From: Leptospira bandrabouensis
GTDB taxonomy: Bacteria; Spirochaetota; Leptospiria; Leptospirales; Leptospiraceae
Assembly (NCBI RefSeq): GCF_004770905.1
Contig: NZ_RQHT01000014.1
Coordinates: 930,001-994,000, forward strand
Reading direction: 5' to 3'
DNA: 64,000 bases
Shown: piece after piece, positions 44,428 through 54,120 of the stretch
Layout of the letters: every line of letters starts with the position of its first letter
Position numbering within the stretch: the first letter of the stretch is position 1
The notes under the pieces: generated by a model
The model's input: the letters and a program-made list of their open reading frames with translations, nothing else
What the model was told of the DNA's origin: nothing
Databases searched by the model: none
Position numbers and translations under genes: made by a program

Positions 44428-44479
44428 CAGACAAACGAAGCAGGAAAAAAATTTCGTTAGTATCCTTTTTCTTCCTTAA

Positions 44480-44905
44480 CTAGGTTTGGTCGAGAATTTG
44501 TTTCTTTAACTTTTTTGTCATAACCTTTATAAATTCCTCTTTTCCCTTTTTTACTTCTTTGAGCTGAGATTTGATTTCTGCGGGAATTTCAAAATATTTT
44601 TCTGCCCACAATTGTATCTCAACAAGTATCGGTAAGAGTTCGATTGCTTTATTTGTCAGTTGATAAAGGACTTTGGCTTTGCTAGTTGGATGTTCTGTTT
44701 TTTTGATGAGTTCGTTTTCTTCTAAACTTTGGAGTCTGGCCGCAAGGATGTTTGTAGCGATACCTTCCTCTGATTTTAAAAAATCACCGTAGGTTGACTT
44801 ATTAAAGAACATCATATCTCTAATGATGAGTAAGGACCATTTGTCACCAAAAATGTCTAGAGAGCAGCTAAGAGGGCATTCTGACCTTTTATTGGTTTTT
44901 TCCAT
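44480..44905 (-). CDS. HxlR-family transcriptional regulator
   Basis: The 141-residue protein has the MarR-like HxlR winged helix: ECPLSCSLDIFGDKWSLLIIRDMMF, then STYGDFLKSEEGIATNILAARL and KAKVLYQLT. GGAGG lies 7 bases before the ATG. HxlR proteins often sense reactive electrophiles or redox stress through a cysteine; Cys 10 and Cys 14 sit near the start here. It diverges from an SDR gene with a long palindrome between them. Confidence 0.9.
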   Translation of the reverse strand: MEKTNKRSECPLSCSLDIFGDKWSLLIIRDMMFFNKSTYGDFLKSEEGIATNILAARLQSLEENELIKKTEHPTSKAKVLYQLTNKAIELLPILVEIQLWAEKYFEIPAEIKSQLKEVKKGKEEFIKVMTKKLKKQILDQT

Positions 44906-44948
44906 TCCTTTTCCTCCAATCTAAAATTTTAAAAAATATTACAAAATA

Positions 44949-44999
44949 ATCACTTGCAAAATAAAAGTGATATTTTTACTTGCAAATTGCAAGTAAAAA
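44949..44999. promoter_or_regulatory. HxlR operator region with a 27-bp perfect palindrome
   Basis: At 44973-44999 two 13-base arms (TTTTTACTTGCAA and its complement) flank one central A, a perfect palindrome. A second partial palindrome with arms ATCACTT/AAAGTGAT lies at 44949-44971 and repeats the half site ACTTGCAA. The region separates hxlR from the SDR gene and should be the regulator's site. Confidence 0.7.
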
Positions 45000-45024
45000 T
45001 TGAAACACAGAGTCTAATCGTAGT

Positions 45025-45825
45025 ATGAAACAAACAATTTTAATCACAGGTGCATCCTCAGGTTTTGGTCTAATCGTCGCAAATAGACTTCACGAAAGTG
45101 GTTACAATGTCATTGGCACAAGTCGTAACCCTAACCAAATCAAAGTTCCATTTAAAATGTTATCACTTGATATTGCCGATGATAATTCAATCAAGGTATT
45201 TCGTAATGAATTGTTCAAGCATATTTCCCATTTAGATGTTTTGATTAATAATGCAGGATTTTATTTGTCGGGACTTGCAGAAGAAACTTCCATTGAAGAA
45301 GGTAAAAGGCAATTTGAAACAAATTTTTGGGGAACAGTAAAACTAACTAAAGAGTTATTACCCGATTTTAGAAAACAAAGATCTGGAAAAATAATCACCG
45401 TTGGATCGATCATGGGACTATTGAATTTTCCAAGTGTCTCTTATTACGGTGCATCTAAACATGCGTTAGAAGGATTTTTTAAATCCTTACGATTTGAATT
45501 AAATGAGTTTAATATCAAAGTAGCTATGGTGGAACCAATGGGATTTAAGACGAATATCATTAGTAATGCTATGAAAGCTGAAATTAAAATTGATGACTAC
45601 AACCAATATAGAAGTAAAATTGAAAGGTTTGCAAAGGATCTGTTTGGGAATGCTCCAGAACCAACTCCAGTGATCGATACTTTAGTAAAATTGATTGAAA
45701 CAAAAGAACCTAAATTTAATCACCCAGTTGGTAAAGGTGCTTCTGTGATTTTGACAATACAACACTTTGCATACAAACTATTTGAGAATTCTTTGATAAA
45801 AAACTTCAATCGGTTTAAAGGTTAA
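45025..45825 (+). CDS. Short-chain dehydrogenase/reductase
   Basis: The 266-residue protein has the classical SDR pattern: ILITGASSGFGLIVANRL for NAD(P), LDIADD, INNAGFY, GSIMGLL with the catalytic Ser region and YYGASKHALEGF (Tyr-x3-Lys). Substrate unknown. It lies 25 bases after the HxlR palindrome and 4 bases before the zinc-type dehydrogenase, so it is probably the first gene of the regulated pair. Confidence 0.92.
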   Translation: MKQTILITGASSGFGLIVANRLHESGYNVIGTSRNPNQIKVPFKMLSLDIADDNSIKVFRNELFKHISHLDVLINNAGFYLSGLAEETSIEEGKRQFETNFWGTVKLTKELLPDFRKQRSGKIITVGSIMGLLNFPSVSYYGASKHALEGFFKSLRFELNEFNIKVAMVEPMGFKTNIISNAMKAEIKIDDYNQYRSKIERFAKDLFGNAPEPTPVIDTLVKLIETKEPKFNHPVGKGASVILTIQHFAYKLFENSLIKNFNRFKG

Positions 45826-45829
45826 GACA

Positions 45830-46834
45830 ATGAAAGCATTTCAAGTTAGTCGTTACAGTAAAAAAGATAAACTGGTGCTTACAGAATTACCAGAGCCAAC
45901 AGTAGAAGATAATGAAGTATTAGTCCAAATTCACGCAACGGCCATCAACCTACTTGATTCTTTAATTAGAAATGGTGACTTTAAAATTTTTCTTCCATAC
46001 AAACCACCTTTTACTAACGGACACGATATGGCAGGTGTCATTATAAAAGTGGGAGCTAGTGTTTCAAAATTTAGAGTTGGAGATGAAGTTTATGCAAGAC
46101 CTTCTGATTATCATATAGGTACCTTTGCGCAGTTAATCGCTGTTTCAGAAAATGATTTAGCATTGAAACCTAAAAACATTTCAATGGAAGAGGCTTCTTC
46201 CATTCCCCTTGTAGGACTCACTTCATGGCAGGCTTTGGTGGAAATTGCGAATGTCAAAAAAGGCCAAAAAGTATTCATCCAAGCTGGTTCAGGTGGTGTT
46301 GGGACATTTGCAATTCAACTTGCAAAACATTTGGGTGCCTTTGTAGCAACTACAACTAGTTCCGCTAATACGCATTTGGTAAAAAGTCTTGGTGCCGATT
46401 TAGTAATTGATTATAAAAAGGAAGATTTTTCAAAAATTTTAAAAGATTATGATTTGGTACTACATAGCAATAGAGACAATAAAATACTTCACCAATCTCT
46501 GCAAATTTTGAAACAAGGTGGAACTCTAGTGTCACTCACTGGGCCTCCCACTAGTGAATTTGCTAAAAAAATCGGCCTAGGCTGGCCTTTCCAATTCATA
46601 ATGAGTTTGCTAAGTATGTCTGTAAAAAGATTTGCTAAAAAGCTGAATGTTAATTTCGAATTTCTGTTTATGCGATCCGATGGTTATCAGTTAAGTCAAA
46701 TTACATCATTGATTGAAGCTGGGAAAATTCGACCAGTGATCGACAGAGTATTTCCGTTTGAACAAACCAACGAAGCGATTTCTTATGTGGAAACCGGACG
46801 TACAAAAGGTAAAGTAGTTGTAAAAGTCCAATAG
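45830..46834 (+). CDS. Quinone-oxidoreductase-like medium-chain dehydrogenase
   Basis: The 334-residue protein has the MDR pattern: NEVLVQIHATAINLLDSLIRNG, GHDMAGVIIKVG, VGDEVYAR, IPLVGLTSWQAL and QAGSGGVGTFAIQLAKHLGA for NADPH. The structural-zinc cysteines are absent, as in QOR-type enzymes. It likely reduces quinones or enals, which would fit control by HxlR. It is cotranscribed with the SDR gene. Confidence 0.9.
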   Translation: MKAFQVSRYSKKDKLVLTELPEPTVEDNEVLVQIHATAINLLDSLIRNGDFKIFLPYKPPFTNGHDMAGVIIKVGASVSKFRVGDEVYARPSDYHIGTFAQLIAVSENDLALKPKNISMEEASSIPLVGLTSWQALVEIANVKKGQKVFIQAGSGGVGTFAIQLAKHLGAFVATTTSSANTHLVKSLGADLVIDYKKEDFSKILKDYDLVLHSNRDNKILHQSLQILKQGGTLVSLTGPPTSEFAKKIGLGWPFQFIMSLLSMSVKRFAKKLNVNFEFLFMRSDGYQLSQITSLIEAGKIRPVIDRVFPFEQTNEAISYVETGRTKGKVVVKVQ

Positions 46835-46939
46835 TTTGAATTGTGTTTAGAAAAGTTCAAGAATACATTTTTTGTCAATTTCACCTAACAATAATTTAAA
46901 CGGATTGCAATTAAATCTGCCCTGCATAAGAAATGTACT

Positions 46940-47275
46940 ATGAGCGTAACACAATCATTCACTGGCACAATTTGCAACCAATGTAACTTCAAAGTAGCTG
47001 AAGTACTGAGTGCTTGTCCCTCCTGTGGCAGTGAATCCACAGAAAAAGTGGAATTAAAAGAGAATGGAACGATTCATTCGTTTACTGTTGTGTATGTTGG
47101 ATTCGGCCATATGGCGACCCGTGCTCCGTATGTTTTGGCAATAGTGCAAACCGAAGAAAATGTGAAATTGACAACTGTGATTGAAGGTGTGACTGATTTT
47201 AGTGCAGTCAAAATTGGTGATAAAGTCCGCTATAAAGACACGGATGAAAAAATTGGTCCCATATTCGAATATTAG
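46940..47275 (+). CDS. Zn-ribbon/OB-fold (DUF35) protein
   Basis: The 111-residue protein has a rubredoxin-like zinc ribbon (CNQCNF and CPSCGS) and a short OB-fold part (GTIHSFTVVYVG, PYVLAIVQTEENVKLTTVIEG, KIGDKVRYK). Such proteins partner with thiolases and bind acyl-CoA. A thiolase gene is 2.7 kb away, not adjacent, so the partner is open. Confidence 0.85.
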   Translation: MSVTQSFTGTICNQCNFKVAEVLSACPSCGSESTEKVELKENGTIHSFTVVYVGFGHMATRAPYVLAIVQTEENVKLTTVIEGVTDFSAVKIGDKVRYKDTDEKIGPIFEY

Positions 47276-47364
47276 ATATTTTTATAAAAGTTCACACAAG
47301 ATCTAATTCAATATTCAATTCGAAAGCTAGGTTAGGTTTTTGTTTTGAAATCCGAATCATCAAA

Positions 47365-47850
47365 ATGAAATTGGCAACCTCTAAATACAAAATTAAATCG
47401 AAATCTAATTTCAAAACCAATTCCAAACTAAAGCATCCTCTTCCATCGGAAGAAATAACTTCCTATTATTTTAATCTAACGCCTGCAATGTTGGAAAAGT
47501 TTATGGAAATCCGAAATTGGATTTATGAATTGTCATTTGCTGATGAAAAGATTGGTGAAATTGAAGAATGTTTGAAATGGGGAGAACCAAGTTTTTTAAC
47601 TCCAAAAACAAAATCTGGATCCACCATTCGAATGGCGAAAGTAAAAGATTCTGAATTTGCTCTGTACTTTAATTGTAAAACCTCAATCGCAAAGGAGATT
47701 TCGATTGAATTTCCAGAATTCAACTGTGATGGGAAACGAGCATTGTATTTATCCGCTAGTAATAAACTTCCAAAAACAAAGCTTATCGTTTGTTTGAAGA
47801 AAGCATTGTTGTATCATAAAAGAAAATCAGAGACAAATGGTTACTCATGA
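47365..47850 (+). CDS. DUF1801 (YdhG-like) domain protein
   Basis: The 161-residue protein has a lysine-rich N-terminal tail and then a DUF1801 domain: IEECLKWGEPSFLTPKTKSG, IRMAKVKDSEFALYFNC and a final KTKLIVCLKKALLYH. The family is cytoplasmic, of the YdhG/YjhG type, with no settled function. It starts with ATG; the ribosome site is weak. Confidence 0.75.
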   Translation: MKLATSKYKIKSKSNFKTNSKLKHPLPSEEITSYYFNLTPAMLEKFMEIRNWIYELSFADEKIGEIEECLKWGEPSFLTPKTKSGSTIRMAKVKDSEFALYFNCKTSIAKEISIEFPEFNCDGKRALYLSASNKLPKTKLIVCLKKALLYHKRKSETNGYS

Positions 47851-48103
47851 AATCTATGTTATCAATCTTCAAATATTTTTTGGTTTTTTCAAATGAAATG
47901 TGGTGATAAACTAGTCTGTTTGAGTTTGCTTACCTATTTTACTGTGAGCCATGTAACAAGAAAAATTGTAACATAGTCGGATGAAATAGCTAACTTGTTA
48001 GATTTCAAAAAGAAAAACTTTAAATTTAAAATTATCCGAAATGCAAAGATAAAATTATCTTTTCCCAACAAATGACAATCATTTCCTCGCGCCACCGATT
48101 GCA

Positions 48104-48225
48104 GCGGAAATCCTTTCCGCATTCCATCCATTTTCTTATAGGAACCAAATAGGAAAGATTGGAGCGGAAAGCGGGGTCGTTGATGAATCTAAGTTAGGTT
48201 GTGGATTCGATTCGAGGCGCCCCGC
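48104..48225. repeat. GC-rich hairpins in a 416-base gene-free region
   Basis: The gap 47851-48266 has no convincing gene. Its right half is unusually GC-rich. It holds GCGGAAA/TTTCCGC with a 3-base loop (48104-48120), a repeat of AGCGGAAA at 48163, and a long imperfect hairpin (48171-48225) with outer arms GCGGGGT/GCCCCGC and inner GAATC/GATTC. No T-tract follows. It may be a dispersed extragenic repeat. Confidence 0.5.
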
Positions 48226-48266
48226 AAAATGTTCAGAAGTTTACTGATTTTTTAAATTATAGAAGA

Positions 48267-49694
48267 TTAAAAGTTTCCATTTTTTCTTTCGCTTTCTGGT
48301 TCTTTTTGTCCGCGCCATCCACCACCAAGTGCTTTATACAAACCTACGTTAGATTCTAATAGACTATATTTTAATTCATACACTTCAATTTGTGCTTCTA
48401 AGAAGTCGCGTTGTGTGAATAATACGTCGATGTAATCAATGCGACCGGCTTTGAAGAGAATGTTCGAAATTTCGACAGATTCCTTTAAGTTTAAGACTTG
48501 TTTGGTTTTTGCTTCAAATTTCTGATTTAAATTTTTGATTTTAACAATTTGATTGGTGACTTCTGTAAAAGCTTTCAGAAGTGAAACTTCGTAATTGTAT
48601 AAAGCTTGAATTTGAAGATTGTTTGCAGTTGCATAGTTTGCTTCAATTGCTTTTCTGTTGATGAGAGGCGCGATGATACCACCACCTAACCCATAAGCTA
48701 ACGATACAGGAGTGCCTTTGAAATGTTTTGAATTAAATGCTTCATATCCAATATTTCCATCAATCATGAGTGAAGGATAAAACCTAGCTCTTGCTACATC
48801 GACATCCAATTTTCTTGATTCTAAAATAAGCGTAGCTTGTTTGATGTCAGGACGATTTTCTAAAAGATCAATTGGAACGGATTTTTGAATCTCAGGTAAT
48901 GAGATATCTAAAAACTCTTCTGAATTTCTTGTAATTCTTTCAGGAAATCTACCTAATAAGAAGTTTAAGCGGTTTTCAGTGATTGCGATTCTTTGGACAA
49001 TGTCATATTTGCGCGCTAAATTTTTTGAAACTTCTGCCTCAAAACGTTTTACAGCTAATGATGTTGTTCGGCCCGCTTCTCTTTGAAGAACTACCATGTC
49101 TTTCACTTTGGATAATACTTCAATATAGTTTTCTAATAATGTAAGTTGGTTGTCTAAAGCGATTAGTTCAAAATAGGTATCTGTAATTTCAGCAACCAAG
49201 TTTGTGACTACATATCGTTTGCCTTCAATACCAGCCAAATAACGTAGATAAGCTGACTTGGTAGCATTTCTTAGTTTTTTCCAGATATCAATTTCCCAAC
49301 TCATCACAAGTCCACCGTGCACAAAAAGTGTAGGTGAATTGGCATTTGGTGTACTAAATCTTTCTTTTTGCTCAACGCCGCCATCGGCTTGAAGGGATAG
49401 TTTTGGAAGGTATTCCCCTTGTCGGGCAAAAACTTCGTTATTAGCAATATTGATTTCTTGTTCTAATATGGCGAGTTCCTGGTTGTTTTCGATAGCAACG
49501 TCAATGAGTTCAATTAACTGTTGTTCTTTGAAAAAATCCTTCCAAATTTGATTGGCTAACTTTTCTGATTTTTCTGAAGATTCCCAATTTAAAAATTCTT
49601 CAGGAAGTTTTAAATCGTCCTTATCTCTTTGGAAGAGTGCAGGTATACAGGAAAAATTAAGTAAAAATACAATTGGTAAAATAAATCGTTTCAT
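48267..49694 (-). CDS. RND efflux outer-membrane factor lipoprotein (NodT/OprM type)
   Basis: The 475-residue protein has lipobox LNFSC (Cys 16) and two outer-membrane-efflux repeats: LSLQADGGVEQ with MSWEIDIWKKLRNATKSAYL and, after the helical coil, DIKQATLILESRKLDVDVARARFYPSLMIDGNIGY. This is the trimeric TolC-like duct. GAGGAGG lies about 8 bases before the ATG inside the end of the permease gene. It completes the tripartite pump encoded just upstream. Confidence 0.92.
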   Translation of the reverse strand: MKRFILPIVFLLNFSCIPALFQRDKDDLKLPEEFLNWESSEKSEKLANQIWKDFFKEQQLIELIDVAIENNQELAILEQEINIANNEVFARQGEYLPKLSLQADGGVEQKERFSTPNANSPTLFVHGGLVMSWEIDIWKKLRNATKSAYLRYLAGIEGKRYVVTNLVAEITDTYFELIALDNQLTLLENYIEVLSKVKDMVVLQREAGRTTSLAVKRFEAEVSKNLARKYDIVQRIAITENRLNFLLGRFPERITRNSEEFLDISLPEIQKSVPIDLLENRPDIKQATLILESRKLDVDVARARFYPSLMIDGNIGYEAFNSKHFKGTPVSLAYGLGGGIIAPLINRKAIEANYATANNLQIQALYNYEVSLLKAFTEVTNQIVKIKNLNQKFEAKTKQVLNLKESVEISNILFKAGRIDYIDVLFTQRDFLEAQIEVYELKYSLLESNVGLYKALGGGWRGQKEPESERKNGNF

Positions 49695-49695
49695 T

Positions 49696-52600
49696 CTATT
49701 TCTTTCCTCCTCTCATTTTTTTTCTTTCTTTCTCAGAAGTGATGTAACTTGAATCAGATTCTGAAAGTGGCATATTATCTTCGCGATAGATTAAAGTTTT
49801 TCCTTTAGCAATGTTTGCAAAGATGATGTATAATCCTGGAACAATTACGACACCGAAGATAGTTCCGAAGACCATTCCACCTAACGCACATGCACCGATA
49901 GTATGGTTTGCAATAGCACCGGGGCCTGTTGCAAAAACCAGAGGTAACAAACCTGCAACAAAGGCAAACGATGTCATAAGGATGGGTCGGAATCTTGCTT
50001 TTGCCCCTTCGATGGCAGCGTCAAATACACTTAAACCTGCTTCTTGTCTTTGCCTTGCAAATTCCACAATCAATACTGCGTTTTTACCTAAAAGACCGAT
50101 TAACATAATCATTCCGATCTGGGCATATATATCGTTGGCAAGACCTAATAATTTTAATAAAAAGAAAGTTCCAAAAATTCCTGGTGGAAGAGAAAGAATC
50201 ACAGAGAAAGGAATGATAAAACTTTCGTATTGAGCTGAAAGCACTAGATACACAAAAACAATTACCGCTAAAAAGATAAATATGGCTTCGTTCCCTCTAG
50301 CAGCTTCGTCATAAGATAAACCTTCCCAACCAACTTCAAATCCTGAAGGTAGATTTTTGGATGCTTCCCGGATTGCTTGGATGGCATCACCAGTTGTGTA
50401 ACCTTCGTTGGGTAAAACATTGATTACTGATGAAGTATATGCGTTGTATCTTGTGATTTCGTTAGCTCCTTGTTTTTGTTCCAGGGATAAAAATGCAGAG
50501 TAAGGAACCATTTCTCCTTTATCATTTGGTGTAAAAAGTTTTAAAATATCAGATGGTAATCTCCTGAATTCTGGAAGGGATTGAACATAAACTTTAAAAA
50601 ACTGGTTGAAGCGAATGAAGCCTTGTTCATAAGTACTTCCAACAAGAATATCAAGATTGTCCATTGCTTCACCAATGTTGACACCTTTTTGCATTGCAAG
50701 TTTTCGATCTAATTTTACTTCGAGTTGTGGAAACTTAGCAGAATAAAAGGAGAATAAACCTGTTAATTCTTCTCTTTTTTTAAGTTCACCCATAAACTCC
50801 TCATGGACTTTGTCAAATGCAGTATAATCACCGCTATTTGTTTTATCTAACAAACGAAACATGACACCACCAGCAGCACCAAATCCCGGTACGGCGGGAG
50901 GTTCAAAAAATTCAATGATAGCACCGAAGTTCTTTGTATTATGTTCGAGTTCTTCCATAACATCATGAACTGAGTTTTTTCTATCCGACCAATCTTTTAA
51001 ACTAATCAGACAGGTTCCAGCATTGGAACCTTCTCCTTCCGTTAGAATTTCATAACCAGCAAGGGATGCTACTGAGTCGACACCTTCAATTTTTAAGGCG
51101 ACCTCTTGCAGTTTGCGTGCGACATCATTTGTTTTTTCGATCGTTGATCCAGGTGGAGTTTGTATGACTGCGTAAATCATACCTTGGTCTTCTCCAGGAA
51201 CAAAACCTGCTGGAACAATTTGTGTTAATAATAAAAATCCAACCGTAAAACTTAGAAGGATGGATATGATAAACACTTTTGATCCAGAGAAACGATGCAT
51301 CAAGTTTACATATTTTTCAGTGATTTGATCGAAGTAATCATTGAATTTATTTAAGAATATATCAATTGGATTGTGTGTTTTTTTATTATGAACATGAGGT
51401 TTTAGAATCATTGCGGTTAACACTGGTGTGAGTGTTAGAGCAACAAATCCTGATAAAACAATTGAAGTTGCCATTGTAATAGCAAATTGTCGATAGAATA
51501 CTCCCACCGGTCCTGGTAAAAAAGTGACAGGAACAAATACGGCAGTCATAAGAAGTGTAATGGCAATCACCGCTCCACTGATTTCACCCAAAACGTTTTT
51601 TACGGCTAAATAGACACTTTGATGATTTTCGCTCATTTTCGCATGAACTGCTTCCACAACAACAATGGCGTCATCCACAACGATACCAATTGCTAATACC
51701 ATTGCAAACAGTGTGATTAAGTTGATGGTAAGACCTAAAGCCAACATAAATGAAAATGCTCCAATTAAGGATACAGGTACTGCTATGATAGGAATAAGTG
51801 TAGAACGCCAATCTCCTAAAAAGATAAAAACTACGATGGCAACGAGTACGAATGCTTCGACAAGTGTGTGAATTACCTTTTCAATCGCTGCGTCAATAAA
51901 ACTTGAGACATCGTAACTGAGTTTGTAATCCATTTGTGGAGGAAATGTTTTTTTAAGTTCTTCTAACTTTGATTTGATATCTTCGATAACTTCTTTCGCA
52001 TTACTTCCTTCCGTTTGTTTGAACATAATGGCCGCTGCTGGATGACCATCCACATCGGAATAAATATTATAAAACTCACTATCAAGTTCTACTTTTGCTA
52101 TATCTTTTAAGTACAAAACCTCTCCACCATTTTTTGCTCGTATGATGATGTTTTCATACTGCCCAGGATCGTTGTACCAACCTTCATAGGTGAGAGTGTA
52201 TTCTAGTGATTGTGCCTGTTTTCCTGAACTTTGTCCAAGTCTGCCCGGCCTTGCAATGATACTTTGATTTTGGATAGATTTCATCACCTCGGCAGTGGTT
52301 ACATTGTATGCGCGCATTCGATCAGGATTTAACCAAACGCGCATTGCATATTGCCTAGTTCCTAGTATCTTTGCTTGCCCAATTCCATGAATTCGTTTTA
52401 GTTCAGGTAATAGAAATACAGTAGCATAGTTATAAAGAAACTTTTCACTCGCATTTGGATCTTTACTATATAGGTTTACGTACAATAACATACTTGGTTG
52501 GACAGGTTGTACAAAAATTCCTTCTAGTCGTACTAGCTCAGGAACTCGATACATCATTTGATCCACTCTTGTTTTTACTTGGACTAAAGCATCATTTGGG

Positions 52601-52896
52601 TTGGTACCAGGATCAAATAATACCTGTATGATGGCATCACCAGAACTTGTAGATGATGAAATCATGTATCGCATTCCTGCAACACCATTGATAGCTTGTT
52701 CAAGAGTAGTGATGGTTGATTGCACTAATACTTGTGCACTCGCACCGGGAAAAGATAAAGTAATGGTAACCCTTGGTGGAGCAATTTCTGGAAATTGCGA
52801 AACAGGAATGTTTTTTATAGAAATTAATCCTACAAATACAATTAATACAGATAAAACGATGGCAAGAACTGGTCTTTGGAGAAATTTAGTAAACAT
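49696..52896 (-). CDS. RND efflux permease (HAE1/AcrB type)
   Basis: The 1066-residue protein has 12 membrane helices and two large periplasmic loops. Signatures are FTKFLQRPVLAIVLSVL at the start, GMRYMISSSTSSG, the proton-relay AIGIVVDDAIVVVEAV (Asp-Asp) and LIGLLGKNAVLIVEFA (Lys). It pumps hydrophobic or amphiphilic drugs by proton antiport. AGGAG lies 8 bases before the ATG; the adaptor gene ends 11 bases upstream. Confidence 0.95.
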   Translation of the reverse strand: MFTKFLQRPVLAIVLSVLIVFVGLISIKNIPVSQFPEIAPPRVTITLSFPGASAQVLVQSTITTLEQAINGVAGMRYMISSSTSSGDAIIQVLFDPGTNPNDALVQVKTRVDQMMYRVPELVRLEGIFVQPVQPSMLLYVNLYSKDPNASEKFLYNYATVFLLPELKRIHGIGQAKILGTRQYAMRVWLNPDRMRAYNVTTAEVMKSIQNQSIIARPGRLGQSSGKQAQSLEYTLTYEGWYNDPGQYENIIIRAKNGGEVLYLKDIAKVELDSEFYNIYSDVDGHPAAAIMFKQTEGSNAKEVIEDIKSKLEELKKTFPPQMDYKLSYDVSSFIDAAIEKVIHTLVEAFVLVAIVVFIFLGDWRSTLIPIIAVPVSLIGAFSFMLALGLTINLITLFAMVLAIGIVVDDAIVVVEAVHAKMSENHQSVYLAVKNVLGEISGAVIAITLLMTAVFVPVTFLPGPVGVFYRQFAITMATSIVLSGFVALTLTPVLTAMILKPHVHNKKTHNPIDIFLNKFNDYFDQITEKYVNLMHRFSGSKVFIISILLSFTVGFLLLTQIVPAGFVPGEDQGMIYAVIQTPPGSTIEKTNDVARKLQEVALKIEGVDSVASLAGYEILTEGEGSNAGTCLISLKDWSDRKNSVHDVMEELEHNTKNFGAIIEFFEPPAVPGFGAAGGVMFRLLDKTNSGDYTAFDKVHEEFMGELKKREELTGLFSFYSAKFPQLEVKLDRKLAMQKGVNIGEAMDNLDILVGSTYEQGFIRFNQFFKVYVQSLPEFRRLPSDILKLFTPNDKGEMVPYSAFLSLEQKQGANEITRYNAYTSSVINVLPNEGYTTGDAIQAIREASKNLPSGFEVGWEGLSYDEAARGNEAIFIFLAVIVFVYLVLSAQYESFIIPFSVILSLPPGIFGTFFLLKLLGLANDIYAQIGMIMLIGLLGKNAVLIVEFARQRQEAGLSVFDAAIEGAKARFRPILMTSFAFVAGLLPLVFATGPGAIANHTIGACALGGMVFGTIFGVVIVPGLYIIFANIAKGKTLIYREDNMPLSESDSSYITSEKERKKMRGGKK

Positions 52897-52907
52897 AAAT
52901 GGTTCTC

Positions 52908-54026
52908 CTAATGAGCAGCTAAATCAAAACTTTTCAGAATATTTTCACGAGATTCAACTTTATATTTAATTACATCATCATCATGAACTTTTCCAAGTCC
53001 TTCTAAAAGGATGATATCGTTCTCTGTAATTCCTGATTCAACTACGAATAAATGAGGTATTTCATTTGCAATTTTGATCTCTGTGGCTTTGATTTTACCT
53101 TTAAGATTTACTACATAAACATAGTGTTTGTCTAAAACCTCAAAGGTTGCTTTTTGAGGAATGATCAATGCATCATTTAGTTTTTCATGAACTACAACAT
53201 TGCCAGTTTCACCGTGGCGCAAAAGTCGATCTGGGTTAGGGAATGTGGCTCGAAAGGGAATCGTACCAGTTTCGCTATCGAACTCTCCTTCGATTGTATC
53301 AGCGACACCTTCGTATTTGAAAAGTTGGTTATTCGCCATTAAGAATTTTACTTTTAATGGTTTATCACCTGATTTCCTATTATTTGTAAAATTTAGGTAA
53401 TCTTTCTCTGATACATTAAAGTACACCCAAAGTTTTGATATATCAGAAATGGTTGTGAGTAAAGTTCCTTCTTCGACCAAACTTCCCAAACGAACTTGAA
53501 AACGGTCAGTGATTCCAGTGAAAGGTGCAGTAACAGTCGCTAAGTTTAGGTGGATTTGAGCCAAATCCATTGTAGCTTTATTTTTTTTCAATCTAGCTTT
53601 GATTAAGGATAACTCTGTTTGAGAAACTACATTTTCCTTAAAAAGTTTTTCGGTGTTTTCATATTCGATGGAAGTTGATTCATACTCAGCTTTTGCTTTT
53701 TCATATTGGGCATTCACGAGCATGGGCATCACTTGAAAAAGCTTTTGCCCTTTTTTGACAACTTTTCCTTCATCCATATAAATGTTGGTTAAATATCCTT
53801 TTTCGAAGGCTCTAATTTCGATCCGTTGGATTGCTTTTACTTGTGCCACATAATTTTTTTCTATCGTCACATCTTGTTTCCAAGGATAAGCAGCAGTAAG
53901 AGAATTTTTTTCTTCGTGATTCCGCGAATGACAATTCGCTAGGAATGAATTTATTAAAATAATACAGGTAATCAGGATAGAAAGTTTATAAGAAGTTGAG
54001 TTTCTAAACTCTAAAGAAAATTTCAT
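52908..54026 (-). CDS. RND efflux periplasmic adaptor lipoprotein
   Basis: The ATG at 54026 has GAGGA 5 bases upstream and gives 372 residues. Lipobox FLANC anchors it. The membrane-fusion pattern follows: VAQVKAIQRIEIRAFEKG, a helical hairpin (about 80-140), LATVTAPFTGITDRFQVRLGSLV and VNLKGKIKATEI near the end. It joins the permease to the outer-membrane duct. Confidence 0.92.
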   Translation of the reverse strand: MKFSLEFRNSTSYKLSILITCIILINSFLANCHSRNHEEKNSLTAAYPWKQDVTIEKNYVAQVKAIQRIEIRAFEKGYLTNIYMDEGKVVKKGQKLFQVMPMLVNAQYEKAKAEYESTSIEYENTEKLFKENVVSQTELSLIKARLKKNKATMDLAQIHLNLATVTAPFTGITDRFQVRLGSLVEEGTLLTTISDISKLWVYFNVSEKDYLNFTNNRKSGDKPLKVKFLMANNQLFKYEGVADTIEGEFDSETGTIPFRATFPNPDRLLRHGETGNVVVHEKLNDALIIPQKATFEVLDKHYVYVVNLKGKIKATEIKIANEIPHLFVVESGITENDIILLEGLGKVHDDDVIKYKVESRENILKSFDLAAH

Positions 54027-54120
54027 GGTATCCTCGCTTTGTTCAATCGAAAGTTGAAACAAATGATTTAGATCTAAGATCATTCGGCACCAATGACGGC
54101 ACCATTAATGGAATAAGATT

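Noticed and set aside
47934..48131. 65-residue minus-strand ORF in the 416-base gap
   Set aside because: It runs through the GC-rich hairpins, has no ribosome site and no domain; it is probably a chance ORF in a repeat element.
48171..48225. tRNA-like segment with 7-bp acceptor-like arms and a TTCGA loop
   Set aside because: It is only 55 bases long, has no anticodon arm, and the TTCGA is not flanked by a proper T-stem.
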